DNA of 64,000 nt from a virus. How positions within the stretch are numbered: the first letter of the stretch is position 1; every line of letters begins with the position of its first letter. A program made the position numbers and the translations under genes. The DNA is taken from IMG/VR virus record IMGVR_UViG_3300046777_002415, positions 1-64,000 of that record. One strand, given 5' to 3'. Below the pieces are notes generated by a model. The model did not search any database. It was not told the DNA's origin and saw only the letters and a list, made by a program, of their open reading frames with translations. Positions 14,129-24,202 of the stretch are shown here, piece by piece.

Positions 14129-15316
14129 ATGACTACTAGCTTCAGAGATGATAGCGGCCAGATACAGGAATTCACGCCGAAGCTCGAGCACTACGCGGAA
14201 GCATTCGGCAAAGGCCTGTCCCTGCGCCAGTACTACACCCAGACCCTGAGCACGGACGAGGACAAATACGGCAACGCATTTGACCAGATCTTGGCATCAG
14301 CAGGTGTCTTCCTGCAAGGTGACAAGCACACTGGCCTAAAGCCCCCGACTGTCTCCAGCATCCTGGGGAATGGGTCCCCGGAAGCAGGCATGGCCCTGAC
14401 CCGCAACGACGGCACCAAAGCGCTGACCCTCACTGGTCGTCTGCTGTTCCCGGCCGTTGTTATGGAACTGGCCGATGCCTTCCTGATGGACGATGATTCC
14501 AGCTACAACGCGCTGTTCGACAGCATGGTAGCTGTGAATCAGGCCATCGACAGCCCACATGCGTTCCAGCCGCTGATTGACGTGACCGGTCCTCGCGCTT
14601 CCCGCGCCATGCCGATCTCCCAGTTGGCAGAGCCGGTCAACATGGCGACGATCACCCTGAGTGAGCGTTCCATGCGCCTGCCGACTTGGTCGATTGGCCT
14701 CGAGATCTCCGACGAGGCGGCAAGAGCCTCGACGCTGGATCTCGTTGGTATCGCCATTCGCGAGCAAGCGCTGGGAGAAAGAAGTGCAAGAATCAACGAA
14801 GCCATCAAGCAATTAGTTGACGGCGATGTGGATCTAGGTATCTCTGCTCTTTCCGCGGTAGATATTTCGGATTTCGATTCTACTTCTACTAGCGGTAAGG
14901 TAACTAATAAGGCTTGGATCAAGCTACTTCGTGAGAAGTGGATGAAACAGACCTACTCACATGTAATATGTGATATAGAAAGTTATTTGGCCATTGAGCA
15001 GAGGGAAGGTCGTCCGGTGGTTGTCGATAATGACGGTACTGGTCGACTTACTTCTCTACCTACTGCGTTGAACCCTAACTTCCCGACCAGCTTACCTGTA
15101 TTCCTGATGGAAGATAGTTCGTTGCTGGGGGCTAATACTGTTATCCTACTGGATCGCAGTAAAGGTATTAGGAAGGTTACATATACTGGCGCTAGTTATA
15201 ATGCCGTAGAAAATTATGTGATGAGAAGGTCAACGGCCTTCCGTTTCGACTTCAGCGAGGGTTATTTCCGGCTGTTTGACAATGGCGATGGATGGAGAAA
15301 GGTTATACTGCAGTAA
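14129..15316 (+). CDS. Major capsid protein
   Basis: 395 aa, probable HK97 fold: N-terminal arm, a long central helix and a C-terminal domain. Same GGAGG leader as the decoration gene. Followed by a strong terminator. Composition changes inside the gene: the first 650 bp are GC-rich like the neighbours, while from about 14780 to the stop codons become AT-rich (AGT, ATA, TTA, GGT). The frame is intact, so the protein should work. The change abuts the homing endonuclease gene. Confidence 0.8.
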   Translation: MTTSFRDDSGQIQEFTPKLEHYAEAFGKGLSLRQYYTQTLSTDEDKYGNAFDQILASAGVFLQGDKHTGLKPPTVSSILGNGSPEAGMALTRNDGTKALTLTGRLLFPAVVMELADAFLMDDDSSYNALFDSMVAVNQAIDSPHAFQPLIDVTGPRASRAMPISQLAEPVNMATITLSERSMRLPTWSIGLEISDEAARASTLDLVGIAIREQALGERSARINEAIKQLVDGDVDLGISALSAVDISDFDSTSTSGKVTNKAWIKLLREKWMKQTYSHVICDIESYLAIEQREGRPVVVDNDGTGRLTSLPTALNPNFPTSLPVFLMEDSSLLGANTVILLDRSKGIRKVTYTGASYNAVENYVMRRSTAFRFDFSEGYFRLFDNGDGWRKVILQ

Positions 15317-15338
15317 TAGATACTGAGTATCTTCTACG

Positions 15339-15365
15339 AAAACCCGCTTCGGCGGGTTTTCTTTT
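15339..15365 (+). terminator. Strong terminator after the capsid gene
   Basis: Perfect 9-bp stem AAAACCCGC/GCGGGTTTT (15339-15347/15352-15360) with a TTCG tetraloop, followed by CTTTT. It separates the head genes from the endonuclease gene. Confidence 0.9.
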
Positions 15366-15367
15366 CC

Positions 15368-15396
15368 TTGACACATCGTTTTATACGAAATAGACT
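15368..15396 (+). promoter_or_regulatory. Sigma70-type promoter of the homing endonuclease
   Basis: Perfect TTGACA (15368-15373), 17-nt spacer, TAGACT -10 (15391-15396, 4 of 6). Transcription would begin near 15403, about 27 nt before the ATG. With the terminator upstream, the gene is an independent unit. Confidence 0.7.
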
Positions 15397-15429
15397 GTAG
15401 TCTTCTATCCTAGACCTTGGAGAGATCAG

Positions 15430-17535
15430 ATGTCTTTAGTTGATTTTTTAGGCAAGTGCCAGAAGAAGTACGGGGAGCTTTACGACTACAGCGCCGTGGA
15501 GTACAAGAACAGCCAGTCCCCCGTGACCATCATCTGCAGGACACACGGTCCATTTCAGATGCGGCCAGCAGCGCATCTGCATAAACAAGGGTGCCCGACA
15601 TGCGGTCGGGAAAGATCAGCCAGTTTGCGGAGGACTAGCGTAGCTTCCTTTGTAGAGAGGGCGAGCACGATACACAAAGGGGAGTATGACTACAGCCAGG
15701 TAATCCAACCACCGGACAACAAGACCAAGGTCACTATCATCTGCAAAAAACACGGTGCTTTCGCACAGAGCTTTAACGCTCACTTGGGAGGCACAGGGTG
15801 CCCGGGTTGCGGTGCGGAGAGGGCGGCAGGGAGCAGGAGATCCAACTTCGTTGAATTTTTGGAGAAGGCCAGAAAGGTTCACGGAGACAAGTATGATTAC
15901 TCTCTGACCGAATACAAAGGTTCGGAGACCAAGGTAAAAATCCGCTGTAAGGCATGTGACTCCTTATTTGAGCAAGCCCCGCATAATCACATCAACCAAA
16001 AACAAGGATGCCCAGATTGTGGCAGGCGCAGTAGTGAACGTAGTCGTCGCAAGGACCAGGATAAGTTTATTTCCGAGGCCGTGGCCATCCACGGAGATAC
16101 GTACATCTACGACTTAGTTCAGTACGAGGGGGCCAACAACAATGTAACCATCATTTGTAGGGAGCATGGTGAGTTTCTACAGCGCCCTGCCCAACACCTG
16201 AAAGGGCAAGGCTGCCGGAAATGCGGGATCACCCGTAGGACCCAAGCGAGCCGCAACACTACCGAGTGGTTTACTGCAGAGGCCAGAAAGGTTCATGGAG
16301 ATAGGTTTGACTACACAAACACCACATACACCACCTCCGCGGACAAGGTTACGTATATCTGCGAGGACCACGGGGAGGTAACCGTGCTGCCATACGACCA
16401 CCTCAAAGGGATAGGCTGCCCTACGTGCTCTCATACCTTGGCAGGGGAAAGGAGGCGCACGAGTTTCCGGGAATTCATGGTCAAGGCATTTGCCATTCAC
16501 GAAGGTAGGTACAGCTATATCGAAGATGGCTTCATCGACAGCAAGACGCCCGCCAACATCCTTTGTCACGTACACGGGGTGTTTCAGCAGCAACCCAATA
16601 GCCATCTAGGTGGCCACGGCTGCAAAGCATGCAGCGGGTCTAATGGCGAGAACTCAATGGCGGAGTTTCTATGGCACCTCGGCGTCAACGTCGTGCGATG
16701 GGACAGAACCATCCTTGATGGGTTCGAACTCGATTTCTACCTACCAGACCAGAATCTGGCGATCGAGTACAACGGTCTGCGATATCACAGTTCTTGGGCA
16801 GATGAACACCGTGGCAGGGACTGGGTTCGGAATCACCAGAAATGGAAGCAGGAACAATGCGCGAAGAAAGGTATTCGGCTACTCCACTATTACGAGGATG
16901 AGTGGATCAACCGTAGAGCAGCGGTCACCAAACAGTTGTCCCTCGCGCTTGGCCGCTACGACGGGCCGAGGCACTACGCAAGGCAAACCAAGACCACATG
17001 GCTGCCCTGGGCAGACGCCAAGGACTTCATGGACCTCCACCACTTGCAGGGTGCCCCCATGCAGGGTACGAGTTACGGGCTGGAAGTCGACGACAAGATC
17101 GTGGCAGTGATGATCTTTGCGGCGATCACATCCAAGCGAGGGGAGAAGGCATGTCCATCCAAATGGGAACTGGTTCGGTACGCCAGCGATGGCCAAGTAG
17201 TTGGAGGGGCCTCCAAGCTGCTGGCCGCGTTCGTAAAGCACCACCCGGAAGCCAGGGAGGTCGTCAGCTACTCTGATAACCGCTGGGCCAGCGGAGACGT
17301 ATACCGCAGGCTGGGCTTTACCGAGGACTCTCAAGTCCCCGTGGATTACATGTATATCAAGACCAGCACGGTCGAGCGGTTCCACAAATCCAACTTCCGC
17401 CGATCCGCCCTCGCCAAGAAGTACCCGGACCAATTCGACCCCGCCCTTTCCGAGCGCGAGAACTGCCACAAGCTGGGCTTCTATCAGATCTTCAATTGCG
17501 GCCTCACCAAATGGGTTCGCCACTTCCAAAGCTGA
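15430..17535 (+). CDS. Free-standing homing endonuclease with six DUF723 repeats
   Basis: 701 aa. Six tandem zinc-binding repeats (about residues 1-405), each running from a [AK]x[KIT][VIY]HG...[YF]D[YF] block to GC[PRK]xC. Then an EDxHD/Vsr-like nuclease (about 415-510: LDGFELDFYLPDQNLAIEYN). Then a C-terminal domain with a GNAT-like segment (ASKLLAAFVKHHPEA, VYRRLGF) common in Hef/SegF-type phage endonucleases. It would recognise and cut a long site in phages lacking it. Own promoter; lies between the capsid gene and the fibre cassette. Confidence 0.85.
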   Translation: MSLVDFLGKCQKKYGELYDYSAVEYKNSQSPVTIICRTHGPFQMRPAAHLHKQGCPTCGRERSASLRRTSVASFVERASTIHKGEYDYSQVIQPPDNKTKVTIICKKHGAFAQSFNAHLGGTGCPGCGAERAAGSRRSNFVEFLEKARKVHGDKYDYSLTEYKGSETKVKIRCKACDSLFEQAPHNHINQKQGCPDCGRRSSERSRRKDQDKFISEAVAIHGDTYIYDLVQYEGANNNVTIICREHGEFLQRPAQHLKGQGCRKCGITRRTQASRNTTEWFTAEARKVHGDRFDYTNTTYTTSADKVTYICEDHGEVTVLPYDHLKGIGCPTCSHTLAGERRRTSFREFMVKAFAIHEGRYSYIEDGFIDSKTPANILCHVHGVFQQQPNSHLGGHGCKACSGSNGENSMAEFLWHLGVNVVRWDRTILDGFELDFYLPDQNLAIEYNGLRYHSSWADEHRGRDWVRNHQKWKQEQCAKKGIRLLHYYEDEWINRRAAVTKQLSLALGRYDGPRHYARQTKTTWLPWADAKDFMDLHHLQGAPMQGTSYGLEVDDKIVAVMIFAAITSKRGEKACPSKWELVRYASDGQVVGGASKLLAAFVKHHPEAREVVSYSDNRWASGDVYRRLGFTEDSQVPVDYMYIKTSTVERFHKSNFRRSALAKKYPDQFDPALSERENCHKLGFYQIFNCGLTKWVRHFQS

Positions 17536-17588
17536 ATCAATAGGGTTACACTTTGTAGCAGGAATTTATCAACACAAGGATCTGTGTT

Positions 17589-17876
17589 ATGGCCAGAATG
17601 CGCCGACTCCCCGATTTTCAAGAACCTCAGGTCCCGTCCACTCCCGTGGTGGGCGAAGGCGACCGGCTATCCGTTAGCGGCCAAGTGCAAGTGACCGAGG
17701 CATCCGCTGCCCCCAAAGTGGAGGTCAGCAAACCCCTTCTCATCGAGGCCATCAAGTCCAGCCTCCTCGAGCCGCACGAGCTGATCTGGTTTCACCCCGG
17801 CAAACCCAAAGAGGTTGCCCGCATCACCAAGTGGATGCAGGCCCAGATCAATGCGGGATTGCTGAGGCAGGTCTAA
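17589..17876 (+). CDS. Hypothetical protein, 95 aa
   Basis: Basic N-terminus, a disordered Pro/Val middle, then a small C-terminal domain (EPHELIWFHPGKPKEVARIT). Located between the endonuclease and the fibre cassette; stop adjacent to the next ATG. No family recognised. Confidence 0.65.
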   Translation: MARMRRLPDFQEPQVPSTPVVGEGDRLSVSGQVQVTEASAAPKVEVSKPLLIEAIKSSLLEPHELIWFHPGKPKEVARITKWMQAQINAGLLRQV

Positions 17877-18245
17877 ATGCAGACCCTGCCTCCCTTCAAG
17901 CGCGGCGACACCTTCAGCCTCGGCTGTCTGGCTAAGGATGCCGGAGGTGTTCCAGAGGATCTGTCCAACATCACCCTGAGAGCACAGATCCGCCGCCAAG
18001 GCACCCGCCTGGCGCCGGAGCCGGTGTTCGTCGCGGAGCTGACGGTCGACAAGGCCAACCAATCCACCCACAAGGGTGAGTTCTCACTGACGGCGCTGCC
18101 GGCGGTAACCAAGCTGTGGCAGAGCGGTCTGGAGGCTACCCCGGTTATGCACGTCGTGGATATCCAGAAAGACGTCGCAGGCGTCGTTATCAGCTCCGAG
18201 ACCTTCGCGGTACCGGTGATCAAGGATGTCACCTATGACGATTGA
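17877..18245 (+). CDS. Probable beta-sandwich structural protein of the fibre cassette
   Basis: 122 aa, all-beta pattern (FKRGDTFSLGCLAKD, ITLRAQIRRQG, ETFAVPVIKDVTYDD). Small proteins of this pattern (BppU-like) often precede fibre genes and connect fibres to the virion. The assignment is inference. Confidence 0.5.
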   Translation: MQTLPPFKRGDTFSLGCLAKDAGGVPEDLSNITLRAQIRRQGTRLAPEPVFVAELTVDKANQSTHKGEFSLTALPAVTKLWQSGLEATPVMHVVDIQKDVAGVVISSETFAVPVIKDVTYDD

Positions 18246-20379
18246 AATCACATCTCTGTATGGCCCGGGCACTGCTCCCACCATAACCCTGCAATCTCAG
18301 GACGCTGGAGGAGCGATCGCCGCTCGTGCCGCGGCCGAGGCGGCAAAGACCAGCGCGGCTGCTGCACTGGCCAGCGAGGTGGCAGCAGAAGCAGATCGAA
18401 TGCAGACCGGGCTCGACCGGGTACAGACCGGTCAGGACCGGCAGGTCACGAGTGCGGATGCCACCGCGACCTCTCAGGACCGGGTACAGACAGGGCAGGA
18501 CCGCACCGCCACTGCCGCTGACCGGATACAGACCGGGCAGGACCGAAGCACTTCGACTTCGGCAGCTACTGTAGCCACAACCCAGGCAGGCATTGCTGTC
18601 AGCCAAGCCCAGGCAGCCGCGATTTCTGCCGGTGACGCTGCGGACAGCGCTGACTCCTCGATTGCTGCCGCCGAAGTGTCTGTCGCTAAAGCTGCGATTG
18701 CCACGCAGAAGGCAGCGGATGCATCGAACTTCGCACAGTCAGCTGAAACATCCAAGAATACGGCCCAGTCTCACGCTCAGACTGCGACCACGCAGGCAGG
18801 GATCGCCACCACGAAAGCTGGGGAAGCGAGCACTTCGGCCACAACTGCCAGCACACAGGCAGGAGCTGCCACAACCAAAGCTAATCAAGCGGGTTCATCC
18901 GCCGACGCTGCGTCAGCCAGCGCCACAGTGGCCACTGACCAAGCAGCCATAGCCACTGCCAAGGCCGCTGTAGCCACGACCAAAGCGAGCGAGGCCAGCG
19001 GCTCTGCATCCACAGCAACGACCAAGGCCGGGGAAGCTCTGTCTTCCGCCAATGCCGCCAGCGCTTCGGCAACTACCGCAACCACCGAGGCGGGGGAGGC
19101 ATCAGCATCGGCTGTCACGGCCAGCACCCAAGCAGGGACTGCCACAACCAAAGCGTCGGAGGCCAGCGCATCCGCCCTCAGTGCCAGCAGTAGCGCCCAG
19201 ACGGCAGTAACTCAAGCCAATACAGCGACAACCAAGGCGAGTGAAGCCGCCGCGTCTGCATCAGGTGCTGCTACCTCCGCATCCACCGCAACAACTCAGG
19301 CCGGTATCGCCACAACCAAGGCGAGCGAGGCTAGTGCCTCCGCATCCACCGCAACGACCCAGGCCGGCACCGCCACAACCAAAGCAGGGGAAGCATCTGC
19401 CAGCGCATCTGCTGCCAGTGGCAGTGCAGTGGCTGCTGCGGCTTCTGCAGACAGCGCGGCGGCAAGCGCCAGCACCGCCCAGGGCGTAATCAACGACCCT
19501 GATTTCGGGCTTGTCGTAGCGGGGCTGGAAGCCTTGGCCATCTCGGGCGAGATACAGACGGTCGCGGCCAATATAACGGACATACAGAACGCAGAAGAGA
19601 ATGCTGCCACTGCAGTCCTGAACGCAAGCATATCCGGTGTGCAGGCCGGTAATGCCATTGTTTCGGCGCAGGCCGCGCAGGCCGCCGCTGCCAATGCTGT
19701 TGCGGTTGTCACCGGAGGAACAGCCTCACTGACTCCGAGCGCGGGGAAAATCCCGATCGCCGACGCCACAGGCAAGATCGACTATGGGTGGGTTGACCCC
19801 ATCCCCGCTGTTGCCGCGAACCTCCACCGGTCCCCGAACGCCATCACGTCGATGTTCATTTATGACACCAGCAAAGCGTCAGACGGCGGGGCATTCATCG
19901 ACAAATTGGGTGCTACGTCCATCGTCAATGAAACGCTGAATGGCAAATGGTTGGGACAGCAAGCCAATGAATCGGCGGCTCGGGCAGTATCCGGTGCAGC
20001 CACGGGCGATTTTTATCAACTCACGTCAGACGGCAAGGTCTACAAGCTCAACGCAGGCTCTGGCGTCACCCAGGTTTACCGCGGCAACTCCGCCAAATGG
20101 CCGCGATTGATGGCGTTCGTCGCGGAATCCCTTGGACTATTCATCTACGACTTGACCCAGGCGGGTCGCCCGTTGTTTCGACACTTCCCGGTCGGCGCCA
20201 ATGAGATTGTGATCGCCACCCCCACCAGCGTTCAGGCGCTGGAATCCACTATCGCTATCGGCACGGCCAGCGGCTTGATCCTGATGGACTTTGCGCGGGA
20301 CGTTGCGAAAAAACTGACTACCGGCACCGATCAGGCATACAAGGGCTTTCTGGCTAAAGCCACCGCTGGATGGGCGTGA
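18235..20379 (+). CDS. Fibre protein with Ala/Ser/Thr-rich heptad repeats
   Basis: About 714 aa. Start at ATG 18235, 7 nt after AAGGA; ATG 18226 is too close to that site. N-terminal module (to about residue 40), then DRVQTGQDR-type repeats, then about 300 residues of TTKASEASASA-type repeats as in lambda Stf shafts, ending in a globular C-terminal part (from about 420). The fibre shaft would be trimeric. It is overlapped by the HNH gene. Confidence 0.75.
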   Translation: MTIEITSLYGPGTAPTITLQSQDAGGAIAARAAAEAAKTSAAAALASEVAAEADRMQTGLDRVQTGQDRQVTSADATATSQDRVQTGQDRTATAADRIQTGQDRSTSTSAATVATTQAGIAVSQAQAAAISAGDAADSADSSIAAAEVSVAKAAIATQKAADASNFAQSAETSKNTAQSHAQTATTQAGIATTKAGEASTSATTASTQAGAATTKANQAGSSADAASASATVATDQAAIATAKAAVATTKASEASGSASTATTKAGEALSSANAASASATTATTEAGEASASAVTASTQAGTATTKASEASASALSASSSAQTAVTQANTATTKASEAAASASGAATSASTATTQAGIATTKASEASASASTATTQAGTATTKAGEASASASAASGSAVAAAASADSAAASASTAQGVINDPDFGLVVAGLEALAISGEIQTVAANITDIQNAEENAATAVLNASISGVQAGNAIVSAQAAQAAAANAVAVVTGGTASLTPSAGKIPIADATGKIDYGWVDPIPAVAANLHRSPNAITSMFIYDTSKASDGGAFIDKLGATSIVNETLNGKWLGQQANESAARAVSGAATGDFYQLTSDGKVYKLNAGSGVTQVYRGNSAKWPRLMAFVAESLGLFIYDLTQAGRPLFRHFPVGANEIVIATPTSVQALESTIAIGTASGLILMDFARDVAKKLTTGTDQAYKGFLAKATAGWA

Positions 20380-21116
20380 TGGGAGTCTCTCTAAGCCACG
20401 AAATCGTTGCCGCTTACCAAAGCGGTCTGTCGATGCACGAATGCGCTAGGCGCTTCGGAATGTCACGCACGTCATTGTCGTACCGGCTAAAGAAGGCGGG
20501 AATCCGCATCAAGCAGAAGGCAGAGGTTATTGCCGAGCAATATGCCGACGCACCGTGGCGCAACAAAGACCAGATGCTTGATCTGTACGAGCGCCAAGGC
20601 AAATCAACGATTGAAATCGCCGAAATGTTTGGGTGCGACAGGTCAGTTGTGACTGACTGGCTGAATCGCTTTGGCGCAACCATGCGGACCACTGCCGAAA
20701 CTCAAAAAGGCAAAGAGCCCGCCACAAAAGGCAAAGGCAAGCGGAACAGTACCGAGACCGTGCTGTGTGCTTGTGGCTGCGGCACATCCATTAAGCGGTA
20801 CAGCTTCAGTAGCAGCGAGGTGCGGTTTGCCAGCGGTCATCGGATACATGGTGCCGATCACCCACGGTACAAGCCGAATGGCGGCAGACGGACGGACAGG
20901 CATGACAGGGCCGATTACCGAGTTTGGCGCAGAGAGGTTCTTGCCGCAAACAGCTATACCTGCGCCGTGTGCGGGGTTAAGGGTGGAAAACTGCATTCGC
21001 ACCATGTGCTGCCGTTTTCAAAATTCCCACAATACAGGTACGAAGTCACCAATGGTCTGGCCATGTGTAAACCCTACCATATCGAAACACACAAAGTTGC
21101 CAGGGAGATCATGTAA
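20370..21116 (+). CDS. HNH endonuclease with two N-terminal HTH motifs
   Basis: 248 aa (244-248 depending on ATG). HTH1 (LSMHECARRFGMSRTSLSYR) and HTH2 (KSTIEIAEMFGCDRSVV), a CACGCG zinc element, then an HNH domain: CAVCG, LHSHHVLPF, N, and a final CKPYHIETH. The last motif is normally CxxC-H; here the second Cys is Tyr, so the structural zinc site is incomplete. It overlaps the fibre gene before it and shares TAATG with the fibre gene after it. Probable homing endonuclease. Confidence 0.85.
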   Translation: MGVMGVSLSHEIVAAYQSGLSMHECARRFGMSRTSLSYRLKKAGIRIKQKAEVIAEQYADAPWRNKDQMLDLYERQGKSTIEIAEMFGCDRSVVTDWLNRFGATMRTTAETQKGKEPATKGKGKRNSTETVLCACGCGTSIKRYSFSSSEVRFASGHRIHGADHPRYKPNGGRRTDRHDRADYRVWRREVLAANSYTCAVCGVKGGKLHSHHVLPFSKFPQYRYEVTNGLAMCKPYHIETHKVAREIM

Positions 21117-24100
21117 TGCCTATAGTAAACAACACCGTCAACGCCGTCGCCATGACCATCCTCCCCGACGCGCCGGTTGATCCTGTTACCGGATTGAAGG
21201 TGCCGACGATTGCGGTGGCTACGGGCGGGGGAATTTCGGTTATCAAGCATAATGGGACGGTAGTTAATAGCAGTAGCACACTACAATACAATGCTGTTTT
21301 GTTTGCGGATAAACAGTATTTGTGCTCTGCCTACCAGCAATACGTTTACTTAACGCCTCGGTCAGTGTGGGAGCAGTCTGGATTCACGATCTCCAGTGGT
21401 GGGTATTACGACTCTAGCTTCCAATCACCACTAAGTATTCTTAGTGCAACCGGATCAACTACTGTTAGGCGTTTTGCGCGTGGCGATTCTCAATTTATTG
21501 TGCAAAGAGACAAGGGGGCGCAGATTCTAAAACGCCATAACACTACCACCAAGGCGACGGCAGCAGAAATTACCAACACCCACAACACCGGCCACCTCGT
21601 CGGTGACATCCGCCGCTGCTTTTTGGCCGACATCGGATCGGGGAGTGTGACGGGACCGGAGTTGGTGACGAACGGGGATTTCTCGAATGAGACGACGGGG
21701 TGGACTGCTGGGTCCGCGACTATGGCTGTTGTCGGTGGGCGACTGCAAATCACCAATACGGGCACAGTGTTTGGCAAAGCGTATCAATCGTTTGCGACAA
21801 CAATCGGCGGTTCCTATCGCTTGTCATTCAGCGCAGGGCCGGTGACAGCATCTGCGGCGGCTGTATATGCGTCTGTAGATACGACATCCAGCGGAAGTAT
21901 AGGGGTTATAAGTAGCATAACGACTTACGGAAACCGTGAATTTATTTTTAGAGCGACAACCACAACCACTTATGTCCTGCTGATCAATACCAATACTAAC
22001 AACGGCATTGGCGAATACGACAACATCTCCGTCCGCGAAGTCATCCCCGACCGCTCCTACAAGGCCCAAAGCGCGAACATTGTTGGCACCCTGACCAAAA
22101 CCGCTGCTGCTGTTAATGCTCAGATGGCAGCGTACTCCGGGTTCTCGGCGGCGAACTACGCAAGGGAGCCGTACAGTGCCGATCTCGATTTCGGCACGGG
22201 CGAGTGGACCGCGAGTGCGTGGGTGAATGTGCTTGTTGGGAACTTCCCGGTGGTTGGGGGTGAGCTTCTTACCGGCACATTCACCAACGGTTCACCGGGA
22301 TTCGATACGTTTTCACCGAGCGGCACGACGGAATTTACCGGCACAACAACAACGGCAAAATCCGCTCGTTGCTACATAGGTAATTTGTCTGCATTTGTCG
22401 GTAAAATAATTACAATATCAGGAACAGTATCATCAAGCGGGATATCAGCCGTGTCAATGAATTTCTCATCGGCTGGCTCGCAAAGCTCAGGATTAACTAG
22501 CGGATGGGTTATTACAGCAAACGGGAATTTCACCACTACCGTATATGTTCCGGTCAACGCTTCTAATCTGTTGATTCTAGGAACGTCAACTGGCGTTTCG
22601 ACCATGACGCTATCCAATCTATCCGTCAAAGAGCTTGCCCCCGCCCTCATCGCTGACCGTGCCTTCTCCACTGGCCCCAAGATCAGTCTCGGTGTTAGCG
22701 CCTTGGGCAATCTCACCGCCACTGCTTTCGACGGCACCACCACCCGCACGGTTACGACAAGCGCCGCTTACAACACCGGGACTTGGAACAAAGCTCGGGT
22801 CAACTACACCACGGACGGCACCCTGGCGCTGTTGGTGAATGGCGTGGAAGTAGCGGCGACTCGGGGTAATCCGCTGTTGAGTTTGAGTAGTAGGTATAAC
22901 TTACTGAATTACTCAGAGCAGTTCGATAACGGCGCATGGACAAAAGGAACTAATGTCACAGTCATTCCCAATTCAGCGACAGACCCTCTTGGTGGTAGTA
23001 CGGCTGACAAAATTTCCGTTTCATCGAGTTTAGACTCAAGTGCTACTCGCATTTCTCAGGCTGTAAATGTAGGCGGCGATCTTGTATTTTCGGTATGGCT
23101 TCGGGCTGCGACAGCCCAGACCGTAAGACTAAAAATCTTTGGGACAACAGGAACCGTCGTCATTAGCTCACTTGATGTTTCAGTTACGTCAAGCTGGACT
23201 AGGTTTTCTATAACAGGGGTGGGCGCTGTTCCCAACAGTACCGTGACCATAGGACCAGCGATTTCCGTGCTAACAGATATAGAGGTCTGGGGCGCTCAAG
23301 TTGAGGTTGGTTCCACTGCCAAAACCTACCAGCACACCACCACGGTAGCCGAAACAGAGGTTGCCCCTCTCACTATCGGCAACAGCTACGCCCTCGATGC
23401 GCCGTTCCCCGGTTCGCTGGCCTTGCTGAAGTTCTCCGCGACCGTTCCCACCACCGAGCAATCGGTCTGGATGTACGAGCAGGAGAAGCAACTTTTCCGC
23501 GAGGGTGCTCAGTGTGTTCTCCCCGACTCCGGGAATATCCTCGACCTGACCTACGACGACGCGACCGACAAGTGGATCGCGGTGTCTGCGACCAATGAGA
23601 GCGAATGGTCGGGTCTGGTTCGCACCTCGACGGCTACGCCAAGCGCGGGTTCGTTCAGCAAGACCGTAGCCAAGTCAGGTGTGCAGTTGCTGGCTCGGAC
23701 CACGACCAACCCCGGTGTCGATGTGATGATCCCTGCCTATGGTCTGCGGTCGGAACTGGTGAGACGGGCCGAGGCTGCGGCATTGCTGAATGCCCAACTG
23801 GCGACCTTCGATTTCGTTGGCGGGTTCACGGCGACCACGGTAGCTGGCAACACAGCGATCACCAGTGTGGCGGGCCTGACTTATCCGACCTCCTACATCG
23901 GCGCAGTCGTCACGGGTTCAGGTATTCCGGCCAACACCGTCATCGTCGCGGTATCGGGCACGACCATCTACCTGAGTGCGGCGGCGACCGCCAGTGCATC
24001 CGGCGTACAGGTGAGCTTCACTGACTTCATTCTGCCAGTGGGTTATGAGGCTAGTACGGTCGCCGCCGCAGGCACCAGAAGACGTGAAGGGTCCACCGCC

Positions 24101-24202
24101 GATTTTGTCCGCCGATTCGACGGCTTCAAGGAGACGATCCGCTTTGCAGTCGCCCCCGGCCATACCGCATGGGTATCCATTCAAGCAGCCAGGAGCGCGT
24201 AA
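21116..24202 (+). CDS. Large adhesin/fibre protein with lectin-like domains
   Basis: 1028 aa, all-beta. Three domains of the CBM4_9 type, recognisable by ELVTNGDFSNETTGW, ELLTGTFTNGSPGF and LLNYSEQFDNGAWTKG starts and by YDNISVREV / MTLSNLSVKE ends. They alternate with concanavalin-like (LamG) segments (FGTGEWTASAWVNV; LLVNGVEVAATRG). Such proteins bind host glycans. A C-terminal repeat region ends with an HTAWVSI-type trimer tip. Codon usage is uneven between domains, indicating domain shuffling. Confidence 0.7.
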   Translation: MPIVNNTVNAVAMTILPDAPVDPVTGLKVPTIAVATGGGISVIKHNGTVVNSSSTLQYNAVLFADKQYLCSAYQQYVYLTPRSVWEQSGFTISSGGYYDSSFQSPLSILSATGSTTVRRFARGDSQFIVQRDKGAQILKRHNTTTKATAAEITNTHNTGHLVGDIRRCFLADIGSGSVTGPELVTNGDFSNETTGWTAGSATMAVVGGRLQITNTGTVFGKAYQSFATTIGGSYRLSFSAGPVTASAAAVYASVDTTSSGSIGVISSITTYGNREFIFRATTTTTYVLLINTNTNNGIGEYDNISVREVIPDRSYKAQSANIVGTLTKTAAAVNAQMAAYSGFSAANYAREPYSADLDFGTGEWTASAWVNVLVGNFPVVGGELLTGTFTNGSPGFDTFSPSGTTEFTGTTTTAKSARCYIGNLSAFVGKIITISGTVSSSGISAVSMNFSSAGSQSSGLTSGWVITANGNFTTTVYVPVNASNLLILGTSTGVSTMTLSNLSVKELAPALIADRAFSTGPKISLGVSALGNLTATAFDGTTTRTVTTSAAYNTGTWNKARVNYTTDGTLALLVNGVEVAATRGNPLLSLSSRYNLLNYSEQFDNGAWTKGTNVTVIPNSATDPLGGSTADKISVSSSLDSSATRISQAVNVGGDLVFSVWLRAATAQTVRLKIFGTTGTVVISSLDVSVTSSWTRFSITGVGAVPNSTVTIGPAISVLTDIEVWGAQVEVGSTAKTYQHTTTVAETEVAPLTIGNSYALDAPFPGSLALLKFSATVPTTEQSVWMYEQEKQLFREGAQCVLPDSGNILDLTYDDATDKWIAVSATNESEWSGLVRTSTATPSAGSFSKTVAKSGVQLLARTTTNPGVDVMIPAYGLRSELVRRAEAAALLNAQLATFDFVGGFTATTVAGNTAITSVAGLTYPTSYIGAVVTGSGIPANTVIVAVSGTTIYLSAAATASASGVQVSFTDFILPVGYEASTVAAAGTRRREGSTADFVRRFDGFKETIRFAVAPGHTAWVSIQAARSA

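Noticed and set aside
18400-19480. Short regularly spaced repeats resembling a CRISPR array
   Set aside because: They are in-frame codon repeats of the fibre shaft (Ala/Ser/Thr heptads), imperfect and without unique spacers.
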